Notes under the pieces: generated by a model
What the model was told of the DNA's origin: nothing
Database searches by the model: none
What the model saw: only the letters and a program-made list of their open reading frames with translations
Program-made: the position numbers and the translations under genes
Assembly: GCA_932521025.1 (NCBI GenBank)
Contig: OW051471.1
Location: 7,316,001-7,380,000, forward strand
Origin: Oscheius onirici
Taxonomy: Eukaryota; Nematoda; Chromadorea; Rhabditida; Rhabditidae
DNA length: 64,000 nucleotides
Direction of reading: 5' to 3'
In this document: positions 13,850-25,894 of the stretch, piece after piece
Numbering within the stretch: position 1 is the first letter of the stretch
Layout of the letters: each line of letters starts with the position of its first letter

Positions 13850-14671
13850 CTCAAAACACAGAAAATTCAAAGAAACAATGTTTTTAGCAATGCTAATATT
13901 CTGTTACGTAGTGTATCCTCTTTTAGGTAAAACGCTAAGGTTATCCGAACTTTTCACCCCAAAACGGAAATGCAGAACGCATTGAGCCTAAAATCGCTTC
14001 GACCCTCCATATCTCGGTCATTACTGAATCAATTCCTATTTTCCAAAATGTTCGAAAGATTTTGATGAGCTCTACAAAATTGTAGAATGTTGTGAAAACT
14101 GAATTTGTTTGTCTTACATGAGATCGGATGCTTTGAAGTTAATGTGTCGTCGATGTATTGATCCGCGACCTTTTCACGTTCTAGAAGTCCTTTTTTAGAA
14201 GTCGATTTAGAATTTTTTAGCAATCGGGGACCCTAGGGCTAGTCGACTCAACCCCTACCATGTTTAGCCAAAAACGTTGTAACTTAGCTGAATTTTTGGG
14301 AGAAGATAGCCCAAAAAAGTAGCAATAAGCTCCAACAAGGCAATTTTCAATATCAAATATAAAAAATTTGGCGACCCAATGTGCAAATATTTAGTTTTAT
14401 TGTTTGAAGGCTAAAAGGAGAAAGAAGTTCTGAAGGTTAGACACAGAAACTGTCCTTCAAAATATACATCGTCTCTTTTACTGCCATTTCCTGTTCTCTT
14501 TTCTCAAGAAACAAAGCCAAGATCTAAACTTTATGTCAAGTAGTCTCGTTCTTTGTATCGGGATAAGTCTCAACACAAGTTTGTTACTGGTTTTTTGTGT
14601 GTTGCGCGAGAACCCCAGATGCCATCTCAAGTTGTATAAAACGTCGGCGGAAGAGACAAGAACAATACGCA
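13850..14671. other. Intergenic stretch after Srx
   Basis: I see no exons here. The segment near 14070 (GAGCTCTACAAAATTGTAGAA) loosely resembles one inside the large intron of C6 copy B near 11720 (AAGCTCTACAACTTTGCAGA). That could mean a dispersed repeat family, but the match is short. Confidence 0.35.
14635..14641 (+). promoter_or_regulatory. TATA box of the small secreted peptide gene
   Basis: TATAAAA lies 37 bp upstream of the ATG at 14672, a spacing that implies a very short 5' leader. Confidence 0.5.
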
Positions 14672-15168
14672 ATGCGAGTCGCCTACTTCCTCATATTCAT
14701 TCTCACTGGTAACACTCAATATTCCGATTTGAAATTATTTCAGGAGTTTTCTCTGTGAAATGGTGGGGAGAGAGCAACAATCAGCCCCCGTAAGTTCAAC
14801 TGCGTTCCTTCCCCCTAAAAACTGCTAATCGCTAGGCAAATGTTAAGATTGTAACATTTACTGAAGAGTGCACAAAACTTTAAAACTTTATTTGCAAGAA
14901 TGAATCTCAGGTTTCAGCCCTACACCCAAACACAACGTATTTTATCCGCGGTATGCTGGAGGCTGGCGACCTCGTGCCTATCCCGTTTTCCCCTATCAGT
15001 TCTACTACAGTAGGTGTACGTTTTTTATCAATTAAACCAGCTCAGACACACCTTATCCTTACACTAATTGAGTGCAGTTATTCACGTCTTCATCACGGGC
15101 AGATGCTATTTATTTATGACATCGATAATGAACTTTCTTTTGAAAATCTGTTCTCAGAGTCCATTTAA
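14672..15168 (+). CDS. Candidate small secreted peptide
   Basis: Exon 1 encodes a signal peptide (MRVAYFLIFILTG), a 36-bp intron follows, and exon 2 gives VFSVKWWGESNNQPP. The 3' part is ambiguous. The phase-2 donor after QPP joins a TTTCAG acceptor near 14921 to a frame open to 15168. A different frame of the same exon (about 14923-15010) is strikingly aromatic and Pro/Arg-rich (YPRYAGGWRPRAYP), which is typical of small nematode secreted peptides. One base decides between them. I do not recognise a family. The TATA box and signal peptide support expression; the C-terminus is unreliable. Confidence 0.4.
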
Positions 15169-15514
15169 TCCAATGAAAGGGGTCAGTAATTGAAGTGTTC
15201 TGTAGGATCATCTGCCGTTTCACGATGAAATGTTGCGTGACAAGAATTCGCTTGACAACATTACGAGTTAAACTTGAAGTGATTCAAGTCTTACTGTAAC
15301 TAATTTCCACAGTAAAGCGTGGGAGCAACTCTCCGGTTCGTGTAAATTCAAAATAGGTTAGAAATCGCGGTAGTCTCATCAAGAAGTTTTCTCGTAAACA
15401 TGGATAATCCCTTCTTGGGTATTTAAGTCGGAGGCAGCGTTAAGCTCGGTACTTTAACAGACTACGGTAGTCTCGTCACCAGCTGAAAATTGTTTGCAGT
15501 ATTGTTCTCGAAGG
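15169..15514. other. Spacer upstream of Str gene
   Basis: No coding signal. A GGTATTTAAGTC motif near 15419 may be the TATA-like element of the Str gene, which starts behind a TTTGCAG acceptor at about 15499. Confidence 0.35.
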
Positions 15515-16784
15515 ATGTCTCTGATCGAAGTCGCTGCAGTCCTTCAAGAAGTTATCATCGGTGCTGGAGTATTCCTCAATTCTTTGCTTATTTACGTGAT
15601 CATCCGCCACACAAACATGAGTGTCGGATTCTACAAATGGCTGATGGCATCTTTTGCTTTTTACGAATTACTTTATGGCCTGGCAGCGATGTGTGTAGTT
15701 CCTGTCAGTTAGAATACGTGCTTTTTTATCATTTGCTTCAGATCCACTTTGTGGCTTTCCGTTCCTGGATCGCCTTCTCTTACCACGGACCCTTTTCTTT
15801 CACTTCGATGGGAAAAGAGATTACCAGTTTGTATTGTAAGTCAAATTCAAGTTGTTTTGAAGACATTATCGTCTAGGTATGCTCTATGGGTCTTGGCTTG
15901 TATTCGTTCTTTGCAATTACATTTATAGGTATCTGACGCTTTGCAAGTAAGCTTGTTTATGATATATCAAAATGTTGAATTCAGACATCATTGGCTCGGA
16001 TACATTTCCGGAAATCTATGGCTAAAGATCCTTCTCTTTTTTATGTTTGTCACTTTTCTCTGTGGAACGACTTTCTGTGCCTATTACTCGTGTAGGGTAC
16101 ACGAACCGACCGAGGAAGCACTGAACTACATTCACGAGAGTTTTGGAGTGGACACGGAAAACATGAGTTACATCATGGTCAGAGTACAGGTTGTTCTTAT
16201 TTGCTACAAAGTGAAAGACACAACATTAGGACCCCGTAACAGGAGAAGTTTCAACGTCCGGAATTGTCTCGATTATTATCCACATAGTCTTCTTATTGTC
16301 ATGGCTCACAGCTATCGGTTTCTGCAGTTGCGAGATCTACAGAAGTTTGAACAAACTTCAAAACATCAGAGACTCTTACAATAAGGGGAAGATTGTTCTA
16401 GAGAAACAACTCTTTCTCGTCCTCATCCTTCAGGCGAATGAGTCTGGCTTGAAGGTAATACATTTCTTTCAGACTGTGATCCCATTGCTTTTCTGCGGTG
16501 TTCCTTCAATCATCCATTTCACGTTCGCTCTCTGGGATACTACGGCTTTCTTCAGTCCGCTTACTCCATTTTTCACCTTCTTCAGCTCGATTCCCAAACT
16601 GTTGGATCCACTGGTAGCACTGCTCTTCATAAAATCTTACCGATGTGCTGTCAAACGCATAATTGGTAAACTGCGCAAAATATTACAATTTTTTCGGATT
16701 CTAGGACTGGCGAACATCACTTCCGTTCACACAATAGAACAACCTGCTACAGGTTCAAACCAAATAAGCACTCCTCGACACTGA
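15515..16784 (+). CDS. Str/Srj-superfamily serpentine chemoreceptor (7TM GPCR)
   Basis: Seven-transmembrane chemoreceptor of the Str class. The first exon carries the family signature NSLLIYVIIRHTNMSVGFYKWLMASFAFYEL in equivalent positions, followed by a VVP/IHFVAFRS junction over an intron. TM3-TM4 has WLVFVLCNYIYRYLTLCK. TM5-6 includes LFLVLILQ joined to TVIPLLFCGVPSIIHF, and the end has IPKLLDPLVALLFIKSYR, the classical Str C-terminal motif. Introns are mostly 40-60 bp, and exon junctions in the middle (about 16180-16300) are uncertain. The ATG lies 16 bp after a TTTGCAG acceptor without a donor, consistent with trans-splicing. It appears intact. The ligand is unknown. Confidence 0.83.
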
Positions 16785-16942
16785 AAATATACTGTTCGAA
16801 TAATGTTAGTGATGTATTTGTAGATAGAATGCTTGTAAATGTATAAAACAAGATCGATTTTACGAAGAAAGAAATAAAAATCGCGATAAGCCGCACTTGT
16901 AGTCGCCTCCTCGTGTCGATAAGCCGTGTTCTTCCGTCGGGA

Positions 16943-19900
16943 ATGAGGCTTCTGCTTGTAGCCGTGGTACTCATTCTATCGCCAGGTTTTCTCGAGATCT
17001 GAAAGAGTTAATACAGTTTTAGGAGGCTGGGCAGCAAGCTATTTCAGCGAAGGTCATTTAGATTCCATTTCGGCAGAAGATGCCTCCAGTTTGGATCACG
17101 AATCTTTCATCTCGATGGAGAATCGAATCAGACTGGCATTTGACACTGTTTTCGGTCTGAACGCAGAAGAATTCGTTTTGGACTCTTTTGTGTAAGATTT
17201 CATTTTTGACAAATAACGAATCTGCAGAATACATGCTAAAGAATCATCTCGCCCATCGGCCATTTTTCAAGTCTATTTTTCCTGCAATTTTGACCGGAAA
17301 GAAATTCTTCAAAAAGTAGCGACAACGCCCTCTGTGACAATCTTTTATCTCCAAGAGATAGGTAACTTCCGGTCAATAAATTCGTTTTACTGGGGGTAAA
17401 GAATAGAAAGAAATCTTAGATGATCTGCCTCGACGATCCAGTCTTTTCTCGAAATTCGATGCTGTCAATCAATGTTCAAATGGCGGAATCCTGATGCCAA
17501 ACAGCACTTGTGCCTGTCCGGCATTCTATTCTGGGTCGATGTGCGAAAATATCAAGTGAATCACTTTGATCATCTGTGAACTTTAACTAATTGCAGCTGT
17601 CTACATCAGGGAATTTCCGAGAAGGGAAAGTGCTACTGTCCACCCGGGGTTTATGCCATGAACTGTGAACCAAGTAATCTTTAACCATTAGAAGAATATA
17701 ATTTGTTCAGGATCATGTCTTCCGGCTGTTCAGAACACCTTGGACATTTCCAAACAAACTCTTATGCTTGTTCTTAACACGAAAACTTCAATGGCTTACA
17801 TTCTCAACTACTTAATCACAAACATTGGTTCGGCTCTCGCAAACACAAACTACTACAACTTTATTTTGACCACTTACGTCTCTGGAAGTTTGTTATTCTC
17901 TGGTATAAAAAAGTAAACTTGTTCAGCAAACTACAACTACATGAAAAGCAATTATTTCGCCAATGCCGCGGATTTGCAAAACTATCTTCTGGGAAGTGTT
18001 TATGTTTCCGACGGGGTTGATGTTCAGCCAACGAATCGGGCCATTCTTCAAACTCAGAGTTTGTGAGTGTTTCTTGAAGTTTAGAGAGAAAACCTGAATC
18101 TTCAGCACGGGAAAAATGAGGGCTTTCTCGAATGTTTTCGTTTTCACCGACTCTTTGGACAGTGAAGCTGAAGGAAACAACTATGTCCTCTCCGACAATA
18201 CAACTGAAAACAGTCTGATTCTCAAAACCATTGCATGGAGGAATAAGGTAAAACTTCTAAGTCTGTCACTGAAATGTTTTTTTTAGATTGTTTACTTATT
18301 GAGTCAGTCTAAAACCAGTCCTTTAACCGTCGGTGATGCGTATGCTAGTTATCGTCGCGTGTCTCAATCCACTCTGGGAGACATTCTCAGTTACGACGTC
18401 GCTGAAATTTCCAAGGTAATCCGTAGCTTCTTTCATACTTTGCTTTCAATTTAGTTCTTAAATACATTTTTCACCTACTATCAAAACGTGGAAGTCACAG
18501 ATGCCATTTATTCGAACACTAACAACAGAACATATGACCTCCGGTCCGACGACACAAATACACCGGTTAACATTCTTGTTACCGTTGAACCTAACGGAAT
18601 CCGTAAGAGTGGTTTATCGAAGAACTAATGACGTTTCAGTGCCTTCTATTTCGGCCAATTTGCTAAACATTGTGACGAGTGGATCACGTTTTATGGTACA
18701 AATAATTTGAAAAAAAAAACATTCATTCCATTCAGTTAATATCTGTCGGCAGTACTATCAGTCCAAGTGTTGGAATCACGACAAACGGTTCTCCCTGGTC
18801 CCTCAAAACTTACATAAATTCTCCGAACAGCGCTCTGGTTTCCTACACTTCGGATCCAAATGTGGACGTCGGGGATGCTTTTGTTTCTGCTGGCAAGCAG
18901 CTTTAATCCTCGCAGAAAAGATAATTTTAGACCTTTACAACCTGGTGACAGCAGCAAACTTGAACATTCCAGAGCAAACAGTATCGGTTTATTGGAAAGA
19001 CGTCACTACTTCCGATATCACAACTTCCTTCACCTTTTTGAGCACAAGAAGTCAAGAATGTTCCTTTTCGCTGACTTCAACGAACACTAATCGATGTACT
19101 CGAGGACCGTTTCTGTAAGCAATTGTCGGATGAAAATGGACCCGTTTTCAGCCAGGAAGTTCGGTTCAATGGAATCGGTGGAGCCAAATACCGCCTGTTA
19201 CCGGGATACTGCGTTGGTTTAGGTAGATTGAAAGTGTTTTGGTTGAAAATCTTTCAGACGAACACAGTCCTCAGGCTTTCGTTTGTTTGAATGGTGGAGC
19301 TAACAACATGGGCAGAACTTGTAATTGTTCAACGGGATATACTGGCGATCATTGCGAAGTACCTGTTTGTCAGAATGGAGGTTCTGTCAATCCTTTCCCC
19401 GGAAATGGTCGAGGAAAGTGTAGTTGTCCTACTGGATATAGCGGTGATCTGTGCGATGTTTGTACGTTAACTTCTGTTATCTAACAAAATGTATGATAGT
19501 GAGCTGTCCGTTTACGGCTGGAATTAGTTTTGACAACACGAAGAGATCCTTCGGAATGGTCATGCAAACATCAATGTCTCAAGCTCAGGTATTCTCCTTT
19601 TATATTCTCAGAGTGGTTGATTTAGTGGTCCAGTTCGATCAAAACTGGATTGAATTCAATGTTGGGAATGTTAACTGGAGATGACTCCTTCAAGCAGTAT
19701 GTTCTCACTACTGTAAATGCTCCAGTTCAGAACGGTAGAAGTTAAATTGTGCAGAAAACAATCTTTCAGGCCAGAACAAATCTGTGTGGTCCAGTAAGTC
19801 TTACCCAGACTCGACCTCATTCCTCTCAGCAGTTAGCAACGTCAACTACTTGTTTGTTTGCCATAAATTTCTTTTTGAACCTATTTAGAGCAACGAACGC

Positions 19901-22900
19901 AAAAACACTCGACACGTTTTCGGCACTCACCTCGGCTATGATGTCCACTACAAATGACCGCTCCAGCATTTTTCTCTTTGTAGATTCTCCTCCTTCTGGG
20001 ACTACCAGTGCCATGGACATTATGTAAGGGTATTCTAACTTTTAAACAAACGTTGAACTCTAGATGGTATGCAATTACTCATCAGTTCGAGATCAGTATC
20101 GTTGTTACTCCTCCCTATAACATGTCCGACTTGTGTCTGTCTTCCGCTTACATTGCTCCATATCTGACAATTGTCCAGAAAACTGGCGGAGTCATTTACA
20201 ATCTTTGTTCGCAGTACACACCTAATGGAATGGATCCAATAGTCCAAGTAGGTGGCTCATTTTCAATAACAAAGAGCTCTTCAGTTCTTCCAAGAGTTTG
20301 GAACTACCCATCACCATACAGAGAACATTGCCGAAACTTTCTCGCCTTCTTGTCGGGCAGAATCAAAATTAAATTTTTTCATTGATGATCCAACATCCGA
20401 AACCTTCTTGATCGTAAACAGCGGTTTGTTCTTACATCTTTGAATTTTTAATAAGAGAGGATTACAGATGCCACACAAAACTTTACCGTTGTTTTCGTGA
20501 ATAACGATATGTCCGGCAGTTCCAATCTTTCTCCGGTCAGCAGTACTCCTTTCATAGCAGTCTACAAATTGCCGCTTTACATGCAAAACAAAAATGGGTA
20601 TGTTGATATTCTAATTTGCAGCGAAAAATATCAGATATCAAATCACAGTAACTGAAGGACAAGGCAGTTCATATGGGGGATGTTTCGTCAAGATAACTTC
20701 GAAAACTACCGTAGCAGCATATATCGGCTTTTCGTTGGATCCGTCTCAAGATGTTCATACCCAGGTTTTGAATTATGGTAAAATTCAGTTTGTAGAGGAA
20801 ATACTGATTTACAGCATCGAAACTATTCCCAGTAGTTCACATCAGCACGTCGATGGACGGAATTGTCTATGTCGACGCAACTGATGATCAATCCAGTCTG
20901 CATTACTTGTGAGTTTTCAAGAAAGAATTTTGTTTAAAAACATCCAGCTCGTCCGATGTCAAGAGAACCAACAGCTGCAGCTACGAGAGCTACCTTCAGG
21001 ATCCTTTAATCTGTGATTCGCTTTATGGAACATTCATTGCTAGCGTAAGAACACAAATACTGTGATATGAATGAATTAGGTAAAAACTGTCACACCAGCT
21101 GGTGCGAAAATACAGAGATCTCGAAGGTCTTTCTGCTATCTCCAACAAGAACAATGTCTGAATGGAGGGTATTGTAAGTTACATTTGGTGTTTGCAAAGA
21201 ACTACCAGATTTAAATGGGAAGTGTTTGTGTCCGACTGGTCAATATCAGGGACAATATTGTGAGTACCCAATGTGTCAGAATGGGGCAGAACTCCGCGAT
21301 TATCAGTGTATCTGCGGAGGTACAAGAAAAGGTGATCTTTGTCAATTTGGTAAGGCGTTTTAAAATAATAATTAATGCAATTCTAGAAACATGTTCAAAT
21401 TTTAATTATATGGAAGACACTGATCCGAGAGAATTTGACTACAGACAGATCACCTTCGTCGTGAACACTAACGCTGACCAACTTCTTACTCAAACATATG
21501 TTAGCAGTTGGCTTCAAAACTTTGTCGATACTGTTGATACCGGGCTGAACAAGCTCTTTTCTCTCGTCGTTTTTGATGCTAGCAGTGCGTTTTTGTAGAA
21601 ATCAACTGATTAGAAACATTAGATGTCTACGACGTGGCAACTACCGTCGACAAAGATACCTTCGTTCAAATCTTTCAGACAACGATCACCAATAGTTCTT
21701 GGACAACTGCTACTAGTACAAAGTCAATTGATGCATTGACTGAGGTAGTACCTCTCAGAAATATAATTTCTGTTTCAGGCATACAAAATTAACATTGATC
21801 CTCCATCTATAATATATCTCTTTACTGGAACCACAGCTTCTTCATTAACATCGACCACCCAACAAGCTATTCTTCGTCAAAAACAAGGAACACAAGTGGG
21901 TTTGGATTGACTCTCGAATATTTCAATCTAGGTAAACGTAATCTACACGCCACAGGGACAAGCGAATCCAGGTCGTCCCTCTGGAACTTACGACACATAT
22001 CTGAACATTGCCGTCAAGCAGTCTGGTGGACGGATCTGGCCACTAACACAAAATGCTCTTAGTCAGGTAAAAAGTTCATTTTTTCGGCTCAATTTCAAAT
22101 TCAGCTCCAAGGACCACTCGCAGCCACAACTTCCGAGGATGCCTTGATTTTTGACGATGCTCAGTCTGATTGTTCACAGGGAGTTTCTTTCCCCTTCATA
22201 TTAGATGATCACTACTCGACTGTTTACTTTGAAATCAGTGGAAATGGTGTTTCCCTTGCGAACAATATTAAAGTTTACCAGTCAAACGGAAATTTGCTAA
22301 CAGACTCGAAGCTGAGCAGCAAATTTGGAGACAGTTCCCTTTTGTTGATTTCTTCCGGTGTGAATTCTCTTTCAGTTTCAATACTTTTTTTTAGATTATC
22401 AACCTAACAATAGTGGAAACTGGTCAGTTGCGGTAACTACAACAACCGGAAGCTGTTATGTGCAAGTTCGAACAAAGTCGTCTCTCCGTCTTCTTCCTGG
22501 ATTCACCTCTGATCAAAACAACGACTTTGTTAACGAGTTGCCATTCAGTCAATATGGTCTGTTGGTCCTTAATCAGAAATAGTTCTCAGGAACGAACAAA
22601 TCGGCATACATTACTTTCCGAGCGGTTGATAACTCTGTGGATTTTTACGAAGTCGTCTTGGATCGAGTTGAGATTTGGTCTGGCGACTACGACAAGCCGT
22701 GGTCGGGACGAGCTCTTCTTCAAACTCTTAACATCAGAATGAGAGACAATTTAGGCTGTGCTTACCAGTTTGTTTCGGATCTCTGGAATGTCTTTTCTTT
22801 TACATTTCGTTCAAAAAAATTCAATTCAGATGAACACATCCAACTATCAAAAATTTGTGCTGTTTGGAACAGACACGAATGGAAAACAGTTTCAACGGAC

Positions 22901-24546
22901 CTTCTTCTATATGATGAGAGCACTAACAAGTACGTTTTGACTTTAAACATTTAATTACCATTAACAGACAAATCAATGACTTGTCAAAATGGAACTCGCA
23001 ATGCTAACGGCGAATGCATTTGTAGTTCACATTTTACGGGAGATACTTGTATGGACCGACTTTGCCAAAATGGAGGTAGTCAATCTTATGGACTTTGTGT
23101 CTGTCCAAATGGATATTTTGGTGACTACTGTCAGAACTGTGAGATTTATTCGAAGAGCTATATAATTGAGTAACAGTCGTGTCGAACAGCAGCACAACCA
23201 CTGCCAGTTCCACAGAAACTACTCCCATGACAACCAGTAAGATCACAACAATTGTCTCTAAAACCACGTCTTCAAGTTCATCAACTACCGTTGCACAAGC
23301 CACATCTGGTACGATCAAAACTGTCAAGTATTTAAACAATTTAGGAACTACAGTATTCCCTCAGAGCTCTACAGTAAGCGGAACTTTGTTACCAGTAACT
23401 TCTGCGTCTACCTCAACTCCCCAGAAAACGACAGTATCTGTTCCGATAACAACATCGAAGGGAGTTGTAACTACTGCACAGTCTACAACTACACAATCAT
23501 CGTCGCCTTCTACTTCTACCTCTAGTATGTTTTGAGCCTTTTGTTTTGTCTACTGAAGAATCAAATTAAGAAACCCCTGTATGAAACCAATTTAGCAGCC
23601 CCAACAACCTTAAGCACAGCTAGTCCAATCATAACCACAACCATTTCAACAACTACAAGTGTCCCTAAATCAACCGGAACTACTAGTATCATTTACATCT
23701 CAATCAAATATTCCATTTTTCCAGAAGTGATTTGTGACCCATACAGCACTCGCTACATGCTCAGTCTCTTCCTCGATAACACTAATCTTCTGTTTGACGA
23801 CGCCTCTGGAACTTATTACACGGTCGGTTTGTCTCCCAAACTATTGTAAAACGACTTGTAGCGAGAGTACCCGATAGTACAATCTCTAGCAACAAAGTTG
23901 GATCTGGGAACTGGAGTGGGCGGTTCTCGCTTCTTATTCAATGGCGTGGGTACAAACTACACTTTCTGTGGAAATGCTACCGACTCCGACACACTGAATG
24001 CTATGGCAAATTGTCTGGGAAATGGACGGGATTTGATATACGACCTGACAAAGTTTTCTGTTGAGATACTGTCAACAATTTGAAGTTTAGCGCCCTTTTC
24101 TGGTATTCGTTGGACAGTAATTCTAACGGTAACTCTGGGGTGGGAGAATCGCCTCCCATCGGAATCCTCTTCAGTGCTACAGAGTGAGTTGATCGAGCCT
24201 TCCTTAGATATTTGCTCAGTATTCTGAATGGAGTCAATGCAGCTCAGCCATATATAACCAAGCTCCAAAGGAAGAATTACAAGTTTCTTGGCGTTGATGT
24301 CAGTTATGACGGCTCAAAGACAAGTCAACTAGTGCAACTTCTTGGTGCTAACAATGTCTATACAGTTGACACGGTCGAAAACACGGCACAATGGCTTAGG
24401 AACAAAGTTTGTACATTGTGAGTTTTTCCTTGACAAACGTAAATGTTTTGATATTTCAGAAAACCATACTAGAAGATCTTACTGCTATGAACAACAAGAG
24501 AATATTCATGGATAAACGTCCCACAATAAATTTTGAGCCATGTTGA
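16943..24546 (+). CDS. Large secreted multi-EGF, vWA-like protein (IRG-7/DCT-17-like)
   Basis: A signal peptide (MRLLLVAVVLILSPG) precedes a very long chain of short exons encoding an extracellular protein of very roughly 1,900-2,000 residues. EGF-like modules occur in pairs near 17,480-17,670, 19,270-19,460, 21,160-21,345 and 22,976-23,140. Their pattern is CQNGG...C.CPTGYSGDLC. They alternate with vWA-like segments, such as QTLMLVLNTKTSM at about 17,755, and with beta-rich segments such as CYVQVRTKSS near 22,455. A Ser/Thr-rich mucin-like linker covers about 23,180-23,700, followed by a final vWA-like unit ending INFEPC. Architecture and motif style recall Caenorhabditis IRG-7 and DCT-17, which are linked to intestinal immune responses. 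That assignment is from memory of the family and is inference. Two adjacent genes cannot be fully excluded, but only one signal peptide is seen. Confidence 0.72.
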
Positions 24547-25452
24547 CTACAGACAAGTAGTCAAGCTTAGTTGTTGAATCACTTGAGTATGTTCTGTCTG
24601 GAGTAGAAGTTGAGAAGGAATCGGGAGTTGAAAGCTTTGTATCTCCAAGCGGAAGTGAAGCTGAGCTGTTATTTGAGTCTTTTTCATTAGACTCTGTAGT
24701 TGCTAACTAAAAAAGCGTTTTATAAAGTGACAAAAATACAGAACTTACGTTTGTGGTTTCATTGCGCCGAGGAACAGAGGAATTGGTTCTTGTAGTTGTT
24801 GAATTCACGGTTTCTTCCTCTGTTGCTGGCACGGAATCAATGTTAGGGCTTCGAACAAAAATAATTGGAGTTTCAGAAAAATTTGATGTAGTTTTCTGAC
24901 TTGTATAAGCAGGCTCCTGAAAATCCTTGCAAACTGATAGAAAAGAACATGCTACCTGCTGAGTTGTGCTACCTGTAAAAGGAACTCCAAAAGAGGCTGA
25001 CCTCTCTGGAATGGTTGTAGAGTCTACACTACTTGTTACAGTGACAAGCTGTAACATTTAGTATTAAAAACACTTCTGCATTCTCACCGTAGTTGAGAGT
25101 ACTTCTGATGGTACTCCGAAAAGGATGGTGGTGGCAATGTTGGAAAGGTGTGCTTCTAGAGTACTGGACAAAGTTTTTGTTGCGACAGTCTGAAAAGATT
25201 TTTTACAATTTATTTTAACTTTACCGTCTTTGGAGTTTTCTTCTTATCATGTTTTTCCTCCGAAGAGTGTCTGTCATGGACTTTTTTGTGACTTTTCACA
25301 GCATGTCTGAGCTCTGTTTTCTCTAATACGTTTCTGAATATCTGTAATCAAGACAACTTACTTTCTTCAGAAGATTCTTGTTTTTCTCTCTGATGTTTCT
25401 TGGCAGCAACGATTATTAGGAGAGCTGTAGCTAAAATCACAGCACAGCGCAT
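24506..25452 (-). CDS. Secreted Ser/Thr-rich mucin-like protein
   Basis: Reading leftward, the start encodes MRCAVILATALLIIVAA, a clear signal peptide. A Lys/His/Glu-rich stretch follows (KKHQREKQESSEE, then KSHKKVHDRHSSEEKHDKKK), and then about 200 residues dominated by Ser and Thr (TVTSSVDSTTIPERSAS, NSTTTRTNSSVPRRNETTN). The stretch has several NxS/T sites suited to glycosylation. Six exons are separated by 35-45-bp introns. I know no family for it. The last exon runs in frame to a TGA at 24506-24508, so its coding end overlaps the 3' coding end of the convergent EGF-protein gene by 41 bp. The adjacent convergent pair are both secreted and Ser/Thr-rich, which may reflect a shared extracellular setting; that is inference only. 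Confidence 0.62.
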
Positions 25453-25894
25453 GGCTCAGGCCGATGAGGAGACTGAGGACTGCGGCTGGTACAGATTACG
25501 ATTTGACTTGTAAATCATTCGATCACTTTATTATAATATCACTGAACCATGACGTGGTTGATTGAATATCGGTGATCCCTGTATGGATAGATACGTGAAA
25601 AGCGGAAGAAAAGTGGGACCAACAGATAAAAGTCTTAGTCTTACAATTCTTAGACTGTAAAGAGAACCTTCTCAATGTTCTACTTTCTGCAGGAAATTGG
25701 TCGAATCCGGAAGTTTGACGCTTTATTCTAGCTACTGATTTGGGTGAATGAACGGGTTTTCATCTAATAAAAGATTCCGTCGTGTTCGATTATTTCAACG
25801 ATACATCTGTAGGCGGTGTGCCCGACTGCGTAGATTTTTCTGAAATAAACGCGCTAATCAGACTTGAGCCAGGTGTCTTGGACCACTTCTTCTG
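25453..25894. other. Spacer between mucin-like gene and Sre
   Basis: A frame upstream of the Sre ATG (about 25,789-25,893, ending LRLEPGVLDHFF-type residues and a stop) is open but has no start codon and no clear splice link. The remaining sequence shows nothing recognisable. Confidence 0.35.
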
